From Ornithodoros turicata (lineage: Eukaryota > Arthropoda > Arachnida > Ixodida > Argasidae): a stretch of 64,000 nt of DNA. This document shows, piece by piece, positions 1-10,187 of the stretch. The stretch is from positions 248,001 to 312,000 of the forward strand of contig NW_026999407.1 of assembly GCF_037126465.1 (NCBI RefSeq). Direction: 5' to 3'. Position numbers and translations under genes: made by a program. The notes under the pieces are model-generated. The model saw only the letters and a program-made list of their open reading frames with translations, did not search any database and was not told where the DNA came from. Position 1 is the first letter of the stretch. Each line of letters starts with the position of its first letter.

Positions 1-232
1 TAGAAATGAACTTCACCACATAGCACGATCCTAGCCAACCATCATCCCGAATGACAACGTTCTCGCCCCTGATTTGTTGAAAACGGGAGGAGGAGCCTAT
101 TTTGTGCCGTGCATAATGGGCACAAAATAGGCTCCTCCTCCCGTTTTCAACAAATCTAGGGCGAGAACGTTGTCATTCGGGGTGGTGGTTGGCTAGGATC
201 GTGCTATGTGGTGAAGTTCATTTCTAAGAGTG
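1..232. mobile_element. Foldback MITE, family A (left tip cut by the window)
   Basis: Two arms of about 100 bp are nearly perfect reverse complements around a short centre near 110. The right tip reads GAAGTTCATTTCTAAGAGTG followed by TA; the left tip lacks the usual CACTCT because the window begins inside it. Complete relatives at 8861-9098 and 26432-26679 are flanked by TA on both sides, which points to a Tc1/mariner-type target duplication. It has no coding capacity. The ORFs across it are products of the palindrome. Confidence 0.85.
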
Positions 233-331
233 TAGGTTTGTATTCTATCATCAACAGTCTCAGGTTTTCCCTGAGTGTCTTCGCTGACTATGCAGATTGG
301 CGTCTCCTCAGTTCCCCCCGAAGACATCCCA

Positions 332-846
332 CACTCTAAGAAAAAAAAAAGAGTAAAACGGGAAGTAATCGCAGCTTCTACTCCCCTAGTCTGCCCCCCC
401 CCAATTACTCCCCATTTTAGTCCCCTGACCCGACATTTACTCTCGACATTTACTCCCCAAGACTGCAAATTGTCACTGAACTTCGCGAATGTTCTCCTGA
501 ATGCAACAGTCTATGTAAATATGTGCCTTTGGTCAATTTGATGGCATAAGGCAGTATAAATAAACTCAGCCACCATAGCAATTTTCTTCGCAAATTCTGC
601 CCAGTGTATGGCGCAAGATTTTATATCACCCGATATATCACGGTTGGTGGTTTGCTTCAAAGTATTTTCGTGCATGCACACGAATTATGTACCTAGGATT
701 CCTAATTACAACTGCGCGTGAAATACAGTCTCCACTCTGTGACATTCATTTACTCCCGAGCATTTACTCCCGAAAGGGACTATGTTTCACGGCGATGCCT
801 TTAGTCCCCAAGAGGAGTAAAAGTACTCGTTTTTTTTCTTAGAGTG
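332..846 (-). mobile_element. Foldback element, family B (ACTCC-rich)
   Basis: It starts CACTCTAAG and ends CTTAGAGTG. It is full of the words TTTACTCCC and GGGAGTAAA. Positions 232-331 next to it match, in inverse orientation, the stretch 4363-4463 beside another copy, so the mobile or duplicated unit was larger than the palindrome. Other copies are at 1199-1690 and 3455-4362. No coding potential is visible. Confidence 0.7.
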
Positions 847-869
847 AAGTAGCTCCAAGCTCGTTCCAA

Positions 870-1011
870 AGACTTCCCCTAGAATCCGGCACATGACGCG
901 TACTACCAGCCCTGTTTCCCTCTCCATTCCTAATTCCTTCTCTCTGCATCCATCCACATCTGTGATGTTCATAACACCAGTTGTTTCGCGTTCTTTACGA
1001 GGAAATTTAAA
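870..1011 (+). mobile_element. SINE 3' fragment (type 1)
   Basis: This stretch resembles the 3' body of the tRNA-derived SINE at 26956-27240: pyrimidine-rich block, TCTGCATCCATCCACATCTG, GTTGTTTCGCG, then an A-rich tail. The tRNA-like head is missing, so this is a 5'-truncated copy. Confidence 0.6.
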
Positions 1012-1198
1012 AAAAGACTAAGCTATATCTATATACGAAAGCTTAGCGTGGTCTTTTCTCTCTCATTTTCGTTTACCTCTTGTGCTACTTACAAGAGTGT
1101 CATTGAAGAATGATGTTCGAAGTACTATCCCACTCTGCGGAATAACGTCGTCATGACCTCCAAAAGTACAGAATACAGACGTTTTTTAAAGGTAGGTG

Positions 1199-1690
1199 CA
1201 CTCTAAGGAAAAAAGGACTGATTTTACTCATTTTGGGGAGTAAATGCATTGGCACAAAAAATAGTCCCTTTCGGGAGTAAATGCACGGGAGTAAATGAAC
1301 GTTACAGAGTGGAGGCTGCATTTCACGCTCTGTTCTAAGAGTGTCAGGAACAAACTTCGTGCGCCTGTACGAAAATACTTCGAATCAGACACCCAACAAT
1401 GATATGTCGAGCGATATAAAATCTTACGACTTACATATAGGGCACAGTTTGCGAAGAAAGAAGAGCTTTTTCTTACTCTGTAGGAGTGGAAAATTTCTAA
1501 GTTGGCTGAGTGATACAGCCTCGTGCCATCAAATTGACCAAGAGCACATATTTACATAGACTGTTGCATTCGGAAGACCATTTGTGAAGTTCAGTGACAA
1601 TTTGCAGTCCTGGGGAGTAAATGTCGGGGCTAGGGGACTATAAGCTGCCATTACTTCCCCTTTTACTCCTTTTTTTTTTTTGTTAGAGCG
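1199..1690 (+). mobile_element. Foldback element, family B
   Basis: It begins CACTCTAAGG and ends TTGTTAGAGCG, in the same orientation as the 3455 copy. It shares the internal words (TAGTCCCTTTCGGGAGTAAA, CTGTTGCATTCG) with the other family B copies. It is non-coding. Confidence 0.7.
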
Positions 1691-1747
1691 TGGAAGCAAA
1701 AGGCCCAGGACTGAAGTCGCCGATATTTCGAACGAACAATATATATA

Positions 1748-2660
1748 CACTCTTAAAAAAAGGGTACTTTAACTCCTTTTTCTTGCGACATATATCACTC
1801 CCTGTTTGGAGAGTACGTTTACTCCCAAAAAGGGAGTCTCCTCACTCGCTTCGGACCCTTTAACTTCCTACTGGAGAGTAACATTCCTCTCTGAAGAGTC
1901 TGAAGCAGGGATTTCCCTACACCCCCCTCAGGGGTGGTGTACACCCTCCCTGCATTTTTGCAACACCCCCCCCCCCCCCCCTGAAATTTCTCAGGTGACC
2001 CCACCCAGCTCGGCCACCAACACGTTCTAGTAGTGAGTCCGGCGCAGCGAATTACATCCTGTGCTGTCAAACTTGGGCTGTAGGACCACAGTCATGCAGA
2101 TGATCGTACCACGCATTTGTCCAAAATCATTTGAAAGTGACTGTGCAATGCATATATTGAGCGTATGTACGAGCACGCAAACTCAATGTGGATCATCAAG
2201 AGCCATTTGCGCTCAACTCAACCAAGCGAGGTATTCTAAGGTTTTCACCGTTGATTGCTAAGTGTTCGTTGACAAGATGGTAGTCTCTGATCTTTGTCGG
2301 TCGTGTGATTATGCATCTTAATGTTGAAATGCCGTTCACAATGAATCTCTGTTCTAATGTACTGTGTTCTAAAGTACTAACATGTACAAATAAACCGGGA
2401 AAGCTGCGCAGATATGTCACCGTTGTGCCACGATTCTTTCCGTGTCTAAGAAAAATTCCGTAAGTGGAATCTTCACAAAGCATCACCCCCCCCCCCCCCC
2501 TTGAAAGCTCGGCACCCCCCCCCAGTAGTGAATTTCTGGGGAAATCACTGGTCTGAAGGCAGTGAGGAGACTCCTTTTTGAGAGTAAACTTTCTCTCCAA
2601 AAAGGGAGTGATATATGTCGTAAGAAAAAGGAGTTAAAGTACACCCTTTTTTAAAGAGTG
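1748..2660. mobile_element. Foldback MITE, family C, split by a hAT-like insertion
   Basis: The tips are CACTCTTAAAAAAAGGGTAC and its near reverse complement, flanked by TA (1746-1747 and 2661-2662). The two arms, 1748-1905 and 2551-2660, are separated by a hAT-like element with a perfect 8-bp duplication. Without it the host element is about 260 bp. Confidence 0.85.
1906..2550. mobile_element. hAT-like non-autonomous element, family 1
   Basis: The left end is CAGGGATTTCCC and the right end reads GGGGAAATCACTG, whose reverse complement is CAGTGATTTCCCC. A perfect 8-bp target duplication GTCTGAAG flanks it (1898-1905 and 2551-2558). The second copy, 63302-63966, has its own perfect 8-bp duplication, which fixes the ends exactly. 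The 645 bp contain poly-C tracts and no transposase reading frame. Confidence 0.93.
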
Positions 2661-2809
2661 TATTATTCCGCAGAACACAAAGTGACTCTGTTTCAATTAT
2701 CGGCAGCTCCCGAACATTGGCTTCGATCATTGATTTTCGTTGAGTGGTCACATGAATGGACCTCCTTCGCAACTATGCATGGAATGCGAGCTGCACCCGT
2801 GACCTAGAA

Positions 2810-3238
2810 CAATGTTTCCCAAACTTTTGGCGGTGACGGACCCCCGGAAGCGATGAGAACCAATTCACAGACCCCCCCCCCCCCCCCCACACACACACAC
2901 CGTCACAGCCAGTGCATAACCAGCAACCTCGTCAGCTGCTGCGTGCTTTCGATAAAGCTTCAGAAACGATTCCGAATTGGTTTCTTCTTCTTGTTTGTAT
3001 GTGTATGACGCGGACAAACGTGCATTGCAGGACTTTTCTATCAGAAATTAGAAGCTAGCCGTTGAAGCATGCTTGTAGCAATTTTGGAAGGTCTGGGTGT
3101 TTGGAAATCGGGCGTCATGTACGGACGCGTGCTTGTGGGGACGAAAATCCTCACTGAAATGTGAGAGACGGTCGCGGACCCCCACGGACACTCTCGCGGA
3201 CCCCCAGGGGTCCGCGGACCACACTTTGGGAAACACTG
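2810..3238. mobile_element. hAT-like non-autonomous element, family 2
   Basis: The termini CAATGTTTCCCAAA and TTTGGGAAACACTG form an inverted repeat of the CAGTGTTTCCCAAA type common in hAT elements. A perfect 8-bp duplication ACCTAGAA flanks it (2802-2809, 3239-3246). It contains a poly-C/(AC)n tract and repeated CGGACCCCC words. No transposase is visible. Confidence 0.93.
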
Positions 3239-3454
3239 ACCTAGAAGACACCGCTGGACATTCTCAGTGCAGTGGACAGAGAGCCTTTTCCGCATCCAGT
3301 TTAGGCGCAAGAATATAGGTGGGGGTTTTGTGCTCCTTGCGCGTTGCCAGACAATATTTCGTGTTATCACTGTGATTAGATCATCGTACGGATTTAGAGA
3401 AACGGGTAGCAGAGAAGAAAAAGAGCGGGAGACGTTCGATTAGTATGCGCCCTC

Positions 3455-4362
3455 CACTGTAAGAAAAAAAAAAGGAGTACTTTTACTCTTTTTGAGGACT
3501 AAATGCATTGCCACAAAAAATAGTCCCTTTCGGGAGTAAATGTACGGGAACAGGGCCGGTGCTATAAGGGTGTGCGGGGCCTGAGGCAAAGGCACATCGC
3601 GGGGCCTGTTTCACACCAGCAGTAATGAAAAGATAAGAGATAAGATTTTCGCAGTGGGAGATTTTAGCAGTACGAGATATGGCAGCAAGAGAGAAGGGTG
3701 TGAAATCCTCGGTTATAGCTTGCAGGGTTGGTGAAGTTTTCTTAAAAGTGGGACTTTTTCGCATCACATGACGGAATGGCACATAACACATTCTTCTCTC
3801 ATTTGCGTGCGATTAAATGCATACTTGATATTTAAAAAAAAAAAGTAATATCTGGTTGAGGGCTTCGTGCGCGGGCCCTAAGGCGGTCGCCTTACTCGCC
3901 TACCCCTATCGCCGGCCCTGCATGGGAGTAAATGAATGCTACAGAGTGGAGACTGCATTTCACGCGCTGTTGTAAGAGTCTCAAGTACATAATTCGTGTG
4001 CATGCATGAAAATACTTTGAAGCAAACCGTGACATATCGAGTCATATAAAATCTTGCGCCATGCATAGGGCACAATTTGCGAAGAAAGATGCGCTAACTG
4101 TTTCTTACTTTGTGTGACTGGAGAATTGCTACGTTGGCTGAGTTATACAGCCTTACGCCCTCCAAATTGACCAAGGGCACATATTTACGTAGACTGTTGC
4201 ATTCGGGAGACCATTCGTGAAGCTCAGTAACAATTTGCAGTCCTGGAGAGTAAATGTCGGAATTAAACGTCGGGTTAGGGGACTAAAATGGGGAGTAATC
4301 GCAGGCTAGGGGAGTAGAAGCTGTGATTATTTCCTGTTTTACTCCTTTCTTTTCTCAGAGTG
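3455..4362 (+). mobile_element. Foldback element, family B, with nested hAT-like insertion
   Basis: It begins CACTGTAAG and ends CTCAGAGTG, with the same ACTCC-rich interior as the copies at 332 and 1199. An insertion at 3551-3920 interrupts the sentence GCACGGGAGTAAATG that is intact in the 1199 copy. Confidence 0.75.
3551..3920. mobile_element. hAT-like non-autonomous element, family 3
   Basis: The ends are CAGGGCCGGTGCTATA and TATCGCCGGCCCTG. The flanking octamers TACGGGAA and CATGGGAG both differ slightly from CACGGGAG, the octamer at the empty site in the related copy near 1286, so the duplication is real but decayed. It is 370 bp and non-coding. Confidence 0.8.
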
Positions 4363-4462
4363 TATGATGTCTTCAGGGGGAACCGAGCAGACACCAATCT
4401 GCATAGCCAGCGAAAACACTCGGGGAAAACCTGAGACTGTTGATGATAGAGTACGAACCTAC

Positions 4463-5204
4463 CACTTCCGAGTCCTAGCTCCAACCAACGAGTGAAATTT
4501 CGTCGACACGTATAGTGACGATGCTGTCTCATAGAGATGTTTCCATAAACGGTTGCATTAGGTTCATATACGGTGGTAGATATTATACGCTATTCTATAG
4601 GGCGCACAGCAGTACGCCAGAGGCTTTAGGCATCCGCCATTTGCTACACAAAGACGTATGGATGGCTCTCTAACTGTAACTATGTAATTCGACGTACTAG
4701 TTGGTACACACTATATATTACGCGGTCAGGTTCTGTCTTTGCAGTTGTATATGCTACACTGCCTACTGACACTCGATGAAAAGATTCGGTGAAGTGATGC
4801 TGGAGGTGACGATGGTGACTTACTGTCTTCAGGGTTATACGGGATAGAGCTCCTGTGTTGGACCTGGTCTTGTCCTGAAACATCTGCGGGGATCAGAACA
4901 ATTCACCTCTGTATTACAGTCAGATTAGATCGAGTAAAATACGTCATTTGCTCGACATCTGGTCGTTTCTTTTTTTTAAGGCAGACTCATGGGATCTATA
5001 TAACGTTCGGTTCCGGAGAGAGTTGACTGCACTGTCGCAAAATTGTTTTCTTCGCTTTGCTTTTGTTGCGCATCCTAAGAAAGTAATGTAATCGGGGCCA
5101 TCGTGCAGAACATGCTAGCAAACGACAAAGCCATTATTTTCATTCGCAGGGATCTGGAAGACTGCAGTACGCTTTTCGAATTTGTTGATTGCAAGCAACT
5201 CCTG
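4463..5204. other. Gene-less interval
   Basis: I see no gene, RNA or bounded repeat here. The short reading frames have no recognisable motif and no splice-site support. Confidence 0.5.
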
Positions 5205-5452
5205 CACTCTAAAAGCTGAACTTCACCGCATAGCACGCTCTGCGCCAACCATTGCCACGAATGATAGGGTTATCGCTTCTGATTCGAAGAGAGAGGGGAG
5301 CGTACGCCTTTTTGTGTCAATTTGGATACATGATAATTGACACAAAAAGGCGTACGCCTCCCTCTCTCCTCGAATCAAAAGCGATAACCCTATCATTCGT
5401 GGCAATGGTTGGCGCAAAGCGTGCTATGAGGTGAAGTTCAGTTTTTAGAGTG
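5205..5452. mobile_element. Foldback MITE, family A, subfamily 2
   Basis: The tips are CACTCTAAAAGCTGAACTTC and GAAGTTCAGTTTTTAGAGTG. The arms are near-perfect and contain GGCGTACGCC and CCCTATCATTCGTGGC. It is closest to 26432-26679 and differs from the main family A in the inner half of each arm. Confidence 0.88.
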
Positions 5453-5793
5453 TGGATTGCTACTGTAGGAAATGAAATCATTTTGGCACAAATATTGCGG
5501 ACGGGCGGGCGGGCCGAGAGAAGCGATTTTGTTGCATCTCCCATAGGCTCCCATGTATTGGAAATTTGACAAACTTTAATTCACCAAAAATCAGTGCATC
5601 GAGCCAGGCCTTCAAGTATATGTCATTCCCTAGATAAACTAGAGGGTAACACTCCTGTACCTGTTCCGTGTAGAAATTTTGCGAAGTTTACGAGAACCCT
5701 GCGAACGAAAATTCCCCATAGACTTTCTGAAGAAGTGGGGTTGTGGAAAGTAGCGCCACGCTTTCCCTTTCCCGCCTCGACCTTGGAACCACA

Positions 5794-5859
5794 ATGGCGG
5801 CCGCCGCATGTGTTGGTATGCTACGGCAGCCATTGTTGCTCCGAGGTCGCGGCGGAAAG
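5794..5859 (+). CDS. Possible first coding exon (mitochondrial-type N-terminus), weak
   Basis: ATG lies in ACAATGGCGGCCGCC, which is both a fair start context and a YY1-like motif. The 22 codons read MAAAACVGMLRQPLLLRGRG and two more residues: alanine-, leucine- and arginine-rich with no acidic residue, as in mitochondrial targeting sequences. An AAG|GTCAGA donor-like site ends the exon in phase 0; read through, the frame stops at 5899-5901. The surroundings (about 5700-5960) are CpG-rich. No partner exon was found, and it could equally be chance sequence in a GC-rich repeat. Confidence 0.2.
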
Positions 5860-6004
5860 GTCAGAGGATGGCGGTACTTTCCCAATCCAGTGTCCTTATG
5901 AGAGTCGAACTTCCAGCGCCTCTAGTGTTGAATACCGAATTTTAGAATGGGAGCCACCTCCACGGGTATGACGCCACGAGGGGTCGCGCCACGGTATTTT
6001 CGAC

Positions 6005-6490
6005 CAGAGCCATTTATAGAGAGAGTTTGGCCATTGGGAGGAGCCTAACTGAAAGCGCGTCATGCGACGTCACGGCTGAACGACCTCCCTCGTCGTTCTC
6101 TATTGTTATCCAGCCGTCAACAGGTCGCAGACGCCATATTGATGCTGATCGTTGTTTACAATCCAAGGAGAGAAGACACGTGCGTACTTCTTGCTTCGAA
6201 AGCCTTTCGAACCCTGAACTCTTTGTTTGGCAACAAAGCCCCACTTATCACTGGCGCCAGTGGGTCACAAGCCGATTATTCCTGTAGACTGCATTGAACA
6301 CGGCCACGAAGGAGTCGACCAGCTGGCGGACAGCATCAATATGGCGCGGACTAGATGGCTGATAAGCGGATTCCGCTCGGATTCAGGCTTTTTGGGCGGT
6401 GCAACGACGACTCTGACGTCGAAAATAAGCTCCTCCCATGAGGCGGCAAAAGATCAAAGAATGGCCAAACTCTCCCTATAAATGGCTCTG
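6005..6490. mobile_element. hAT-like non-autonomous element, family 4
   Basis: The inverted termini are CAGAGCCATTTATAG and CTATAAATGGCTCTG, with AGAGTTTGGCCATT next inside. A perfect 8-bp duplication TTTTCGAC flanks it (5997-6004, 6491-6498). The second copy, at 11044-11528 in opposite orientation, also has a perfect duplication. Internal sequence includes CRE-like GACGTCA words. No transposase is visible. Confidence 0.93.
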
Positions 6491-6982
6491 TTTTCGACCA
6501 CCAAGAGTGAACTTTCTTGACGCTCGAGCCCCTGGAGTTCAATAAACGAACCCAACCATCAGAGTGAGTTGTTGTGCAGTAGTCTACCTTAGTAGCGATA
6601 GCAATGGGTCGTGCTATTTTTCACAGAGTCTGTCCCCGTTACATTTACTTTTTTTTGTGATGCAGAAACGACCAGAAATTTGCAGACCAGACCGAAATGT
6701 AGAAATTTGCTAAAATGTATGCGAGTTTCTCTATGGCTTACTGTTTTCGAACGGTGTTGTGCGTCAAAATCGACGTAGCGGTTAATGAGATGACGGTGCC
6801 CCTGTGGGTTTTTGGAGATACTAAGCCAAAAAACGACGTTGAATTTGTGGCAGCAAAATATGTAAACGTCACAGGGAACGCACAAATCACAGTAAGCTAA
6901 TCTTTGAACATCGTCTACTGCAAATGTCGCGGTTTTGCGTCATGTGTTTGCAACTTCAGAAAACCAGGCCAAGGATCACTCG

Positions 6983-7427
6983 CAGACATGTACAAGATAC
7001 TCAAAAATGTATTTACGACAAGACAATAAATACTGACGTTAGAATGTAGTTAAGATAGAGTATAAACATATGAAAATTAAAGTAATTAAGATAGAGTACG
7101 AAATACTTCAAAGAGTATTTGAAATACAATTAAGATACTATTTATCCTTGAACGCAAGAAGGCACGGGTCACTGGTCAATGCGGCAAGTCGCTGCCATGT
7201 GACACGAGTCACCTAAACCCCGCATACTACGCAAGCCGTCCCTGTGTGGTAGGAGTCATCTAAACACAAGTCCCAAAAAAGATGACAAAGAGATACCACA
7301 TAACTCCACTAAGTATATCTGACCCAGAAGGAAGTAGCAAAGAGCATTGAGTAGAGTACCAAAATACCGCAAACTCTATTTAAAATACTGTATTTTAAAT
7401 ACAATACTCCAAATACCTACAAGTCTC
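6983..7427. mobile_element. hAT-like element, family 5 (shorter copy)
   Basis: It starts CAGACATGTACAAGATAC and ends near TACAAGTCTC. The flanks are ATCACTCG and GTCACTCG, one mismatch in eight. It is shorter than the copies at 24756-25410 and 37066-37809, so it looks internally deleted. The AT-rich interior has AAATACAATACTCC and AAAATGTATTTA words and is non-coding. Confidence 0.85.
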
Positions 7428-7519
7428 GTCACTCGTATTGCATTGGGGGTAGATACAGTATGACGGTAACTAAGCCTACGAGCTACGCCTAACCCGCTGA
7501 TAACGACCGAATAACTCAC

Positions 7520-7693
7520 CTCCGCAAGTCTTCTTACATTCGTTGTACGTGTCGAAGTTATTGAGGTTTCCGTAACAACCGCCGTAGATGAACTCCTTGC
7601 ATTGACCTTGATCCACATCAAAATAATACTTGGGGAAGTATCCTTTACATGGTCCTACATCCTTGGGAAGACGACAGATTTCTGTCGCGTCAC
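7520..7693 (-). CDS. Kunitz/BPTI-domain exon
   Basis: The exon encodes a full Kunitz domain. Its six cysteines have exactly canonical spacing (C-8-C-15-C-7-C-12-C-3-C), and it carries the hallmark [11 protein letters not shown]. The residue after the second cysteine, equivalent to the BPTI P1 position, is lysine, which predicts inhibition of a trypsin-like serine protease. The exon has consensus splice sites (TTTGTCCACAG| before, GGAG|GTGAGT after), is phase 1 at both ends and is 174 nt, typical of shuffled Kunitz modules. The mature product would be secreted; Kunitz proteins are abundant in tick saliva. Upstream on the same strand are a signal-peptide exon (46057-46109) and a cysteine-rich last exon (31269). 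The signal exon ends in phase 2 and cannot join this exon directly, so an exon is missing or the exons belong to different genes. Confidence 0.9.
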
Positions 7694-7909
7694 CTGTGGA
7701 CAAACACGTACAGTGGCTGTAATATATCGTTTCGTTCTACATTAGTAACGGGATCTGAGACACTTGATCCCAAGTTATAGATGGTCCCAAGGTATAGATG
7801 TATATAGTATATATAGATGTATGTAGTATAGTATAGTAGGGAAAAAAATAGCCGGAGCTCTTTGGCTGCACGTATAGCATATGTTTGTAAGTCAAACGTC
7901 GCATTGCCA

Positions 7910-7948
7910 GTACTGGACAGCTGTTTCGGCCTTCTTGGGCCTCATCAG
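7910..7948 (-). ncRNA. Hammerhead ribozyme remnant, stem I lost
   Basis: On the minus strand the core CUGAUGA, stem II GGCC/GGCC with loop CAAGAA, GAA, the stem III palindrome ACAGCUGU and cleavage base C are intact. The 5' strand of stem I is replaced by the inversion junction, so only the first pair next to the core can form. Cleavage is predicted to be lost. Confidence 0.75.
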
Positions 7949-8122
7949 CTATCATCAACATATGCTATACGTGCAGCCAAAGAGCTCCGGCTATTTTTTT
8001 TTTCCTAGTATACTTCACTGGCTTTGCACTGGGCTTTCAGTAGTGACTTAGCTCACCCTGACGGAAGGAATCATGTGTTACGTGACCTTCTGACGCCATC
8101 CGCTCAAACGTTGCCTGCCTGC

Positions 8123-8167
8123 GTACTGCTGATGAGGCCCAAGAAGACCGAAACAGCTGTCCAGTAT
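8123..8167 (+). ncRNA. Type I hammerhead ribozyme
   Basis: In order: stem I 5' strand GUACUG, core CUGAUGA, stem II GGCC-CAAGAA-GACC (one C-A mismatch), core GAA, stem III ACAGCUGU with minimal loop, cleavage base C (8161), stem I 3' strand CAGUAU. Beyond an internal loop (UGC opposite U) the stem continues as GCCUGCC/GGCAUGGC and CAAACGU/ACGUUUG. Apart from the stem II mismatch all conserved positions are present. Confidence 0.85.
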
Positions 8168-8860
8168 TGGCATGGCGACGTTTGACTTACAAACATATTA
8201 TAGTATAGTATATAGTATATATAGTATAGATAGGTCCCAAGGGATAGATGTAAAACATGGCATCTGTGTGAACCCACAATGCAATAAGTTTTGGAGCAGA
8301 GGGAGTAAAAACTCGCTCGGATGTCACGGAAACCACGTTTGCCAGTGCGGTGGCCGCGGTGTGATATGACCACCTCATGATGACTAATCAAAATGGCTGA
8401 GTCTCTTGCTCATGTGACGCTCCAAGCGCCTGCAACTCTCAAGCTATAGCGTGTGAAAAAATAATTCATGTTCACTCAAAACTCTGGCATGCAGAGCATC
8501 ACGTAATAAGCGTGTTGTGATGAACCACGCTTATGAACGTCTTACAAAGCGTTATTACCACACCATTAAGCAACCTACGTCGTGTTTTCATAATGCTAAT
8601 TCAAGTAATCGCATTGTATGCTCTCCGACTGTTTTTTTTTTCAGGTGACGTCAAGTATCATAAGATTATTTTAAAAATTTGGAAACTATGACGTTACAAT
8701 GATAATGATAATCCATGGCCTTGCGTCCCGAGACAACTACATGATCATGAGCGACGTCACAGCAGTCGGGTCTGCTGATTACTTTTTCCCGCCTGGGGGT
8801 CGTTTAAACGGTTAACGATTGTTTAGTTACATGCTTAATAGGAGTAACTTTCTTCATCTA

Positions 8861-9098
8861 CACTCTTAAAAATGAACTTCACCACATAGCACGCTCCTAG
8901 CCAACCACCATCCCGAATGACGACGTTCTCGCCCCTGATTTGTTGAAAACGGGAGGAGGAGCCTATTTCGTGCTGTGCATAATTGCAACAAAATAGGCTC
9001 CTCCTCCCGTTTTCAACAAATCTAGGGCGAGAACGTTGTCATTCGGGGTGATGGTTGGCTAGTAGCGTGCTATGTGGTGAAGTTCATTTTTAAGAGTG
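8861..9098. mobile_element. Foldback MITE, family A (complete)
   Basis: A 238-bp palindrome with tips CACTCTTAAAAATGAACTTC and its reverse complement, flanked by TA on both sides. The arms contain GGGCGAGAACGTTGTCATTC and GGAGGAGCCTATTT. This is the best reference copy of the family in the window. Confidence 0.93.
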
Positions 9099-9274
9099 TA
9101 CGCTACGTAATTCTGTTCACAAGTTCTTGTTCAATGCTTCACCCTCATAACGTGCGCAGCATTAATAAACATGCGCACTCTTTCCGAATGCGGGCAAGTA
9201 GACTTCATCTGGAGCTTTGCAGTACCAAATCAGACGCCAACGTGAAGGTACACATAACGTCATCTGCTCTACAC

Positions 9275-9545
9275 TCATAAACTCAACATCACTACATTGC
9301 ATGCTCCTAGCCAACCATCATCCCGGACGACAGCGTTCGAGTCCCTGATTTGTTGAGAACAGGAGGCGGGGCATATTTTGTACAACTATGCCCGTACCTA
9401 ATAGGCTCGGCCTCCGGGGTAACCGCGATAGCATTGATTGGATACGACATTATCGGATTCATCTATAGAAAAGGTGTCACAGCTAACAAGTTAAAATCCC
9501 TGTTTGGTGCCGACACAGTCGGCGGGCTATAGCTTGGTAGAGTTC
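9275..9545. mobile_element. Decayed family A-related element
   Basis: The left part (CACTCATAAACTCAACATCA, CTAGCCAACCATCATCCCGG, CCTGATTTGTTGAGAACAGG) is clearly family A. The right arm is replaced by unrelated sequence after about 9410 and only a weak GTAGAGTTCAT end remains. Confidence 0.5.
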
Positions 9546-10187
9546 ATAGCTCCTGTAACATGCGCCGAAAGCTCAGCGCACGGCACACCGTATTTAAAGC
9601 CCCTCGCGAGAGCGTGTCAAAAAGGAAATTCTACCCTGTCACCAACTGGCTGGGTTCTCGGCTGAGATGAAACCCGTGACCTTGGGATCAGTAGGCGCAC
9701 TCGTTGCAAACCGCGTGCAATATGACGCCCGTCTGGCAACTTTGTTCCTGAAGTGTTACTCGCGGCGTCACCTTACTACTGTTGTCACCTCACTGACTGC
9801 TGGAATAGGGTTTGGTTTCTACGTAGGGCGCTGAAGGCGGACTGGTGCTCGCTCCGTTGCTAGGAGACAAAACTACTGAGCTCACGGTGACGTCACCCCA
9901 TCTTGGAGAGTTCGAAACTATCAACTTTTACCGATCCTTTGGAAAATTCGTAGAGCCGCGTAATGCTCTGTTGGCATTGAAATCTTTTTCGTGCTTAATC
10001 ATCCGCAGGTGTTCATTGATATTATGAAAGGGAAGAAGTCGTGTATGTAAGACCGGCACGTCATTTTGGTTCCCCCCCCCCCCCATTCGCAGATGTGAGG
10101 CTGATGGGCATCGTCGATCGATCTTTTGTGCGATTTTTTGTGCAACATAAAGAGTTGGGGAAATCTTTCCGTCGTTTAGGCGAGAGC
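9546..10187. other. Gene-less interval with promoter-like words
   Basis: No coding exon is supported. At 9848-9900 an X-box-like GTTGCTAGGAGAC is followed about 25 bp later by a CRE (GTGACGTCAC). This could be a ciliary-type promoter fragment or chance. A poly-C run lies near 10073-10084. Confidence 0.3.

Larger units (their letters stand above)
7843..8205. mobile_element. Retrozyme-like unit with an inverted half-unit
   Basis: Positions 7843-7948 match the 5' half of the 233-bp array unit in minus orientation (AAATAGCCGGAGCTCTTTGG, CATATGTTTGTAAGT and the hammerhead core). From about 7959 to 8205 a full unit runs in the plus orientation. The copies are inverted about a short centre near 7955. 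TAGTATA-type microsatellite borders both sides (7800-7842 and 8200-8235). Confidence 0.85.
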
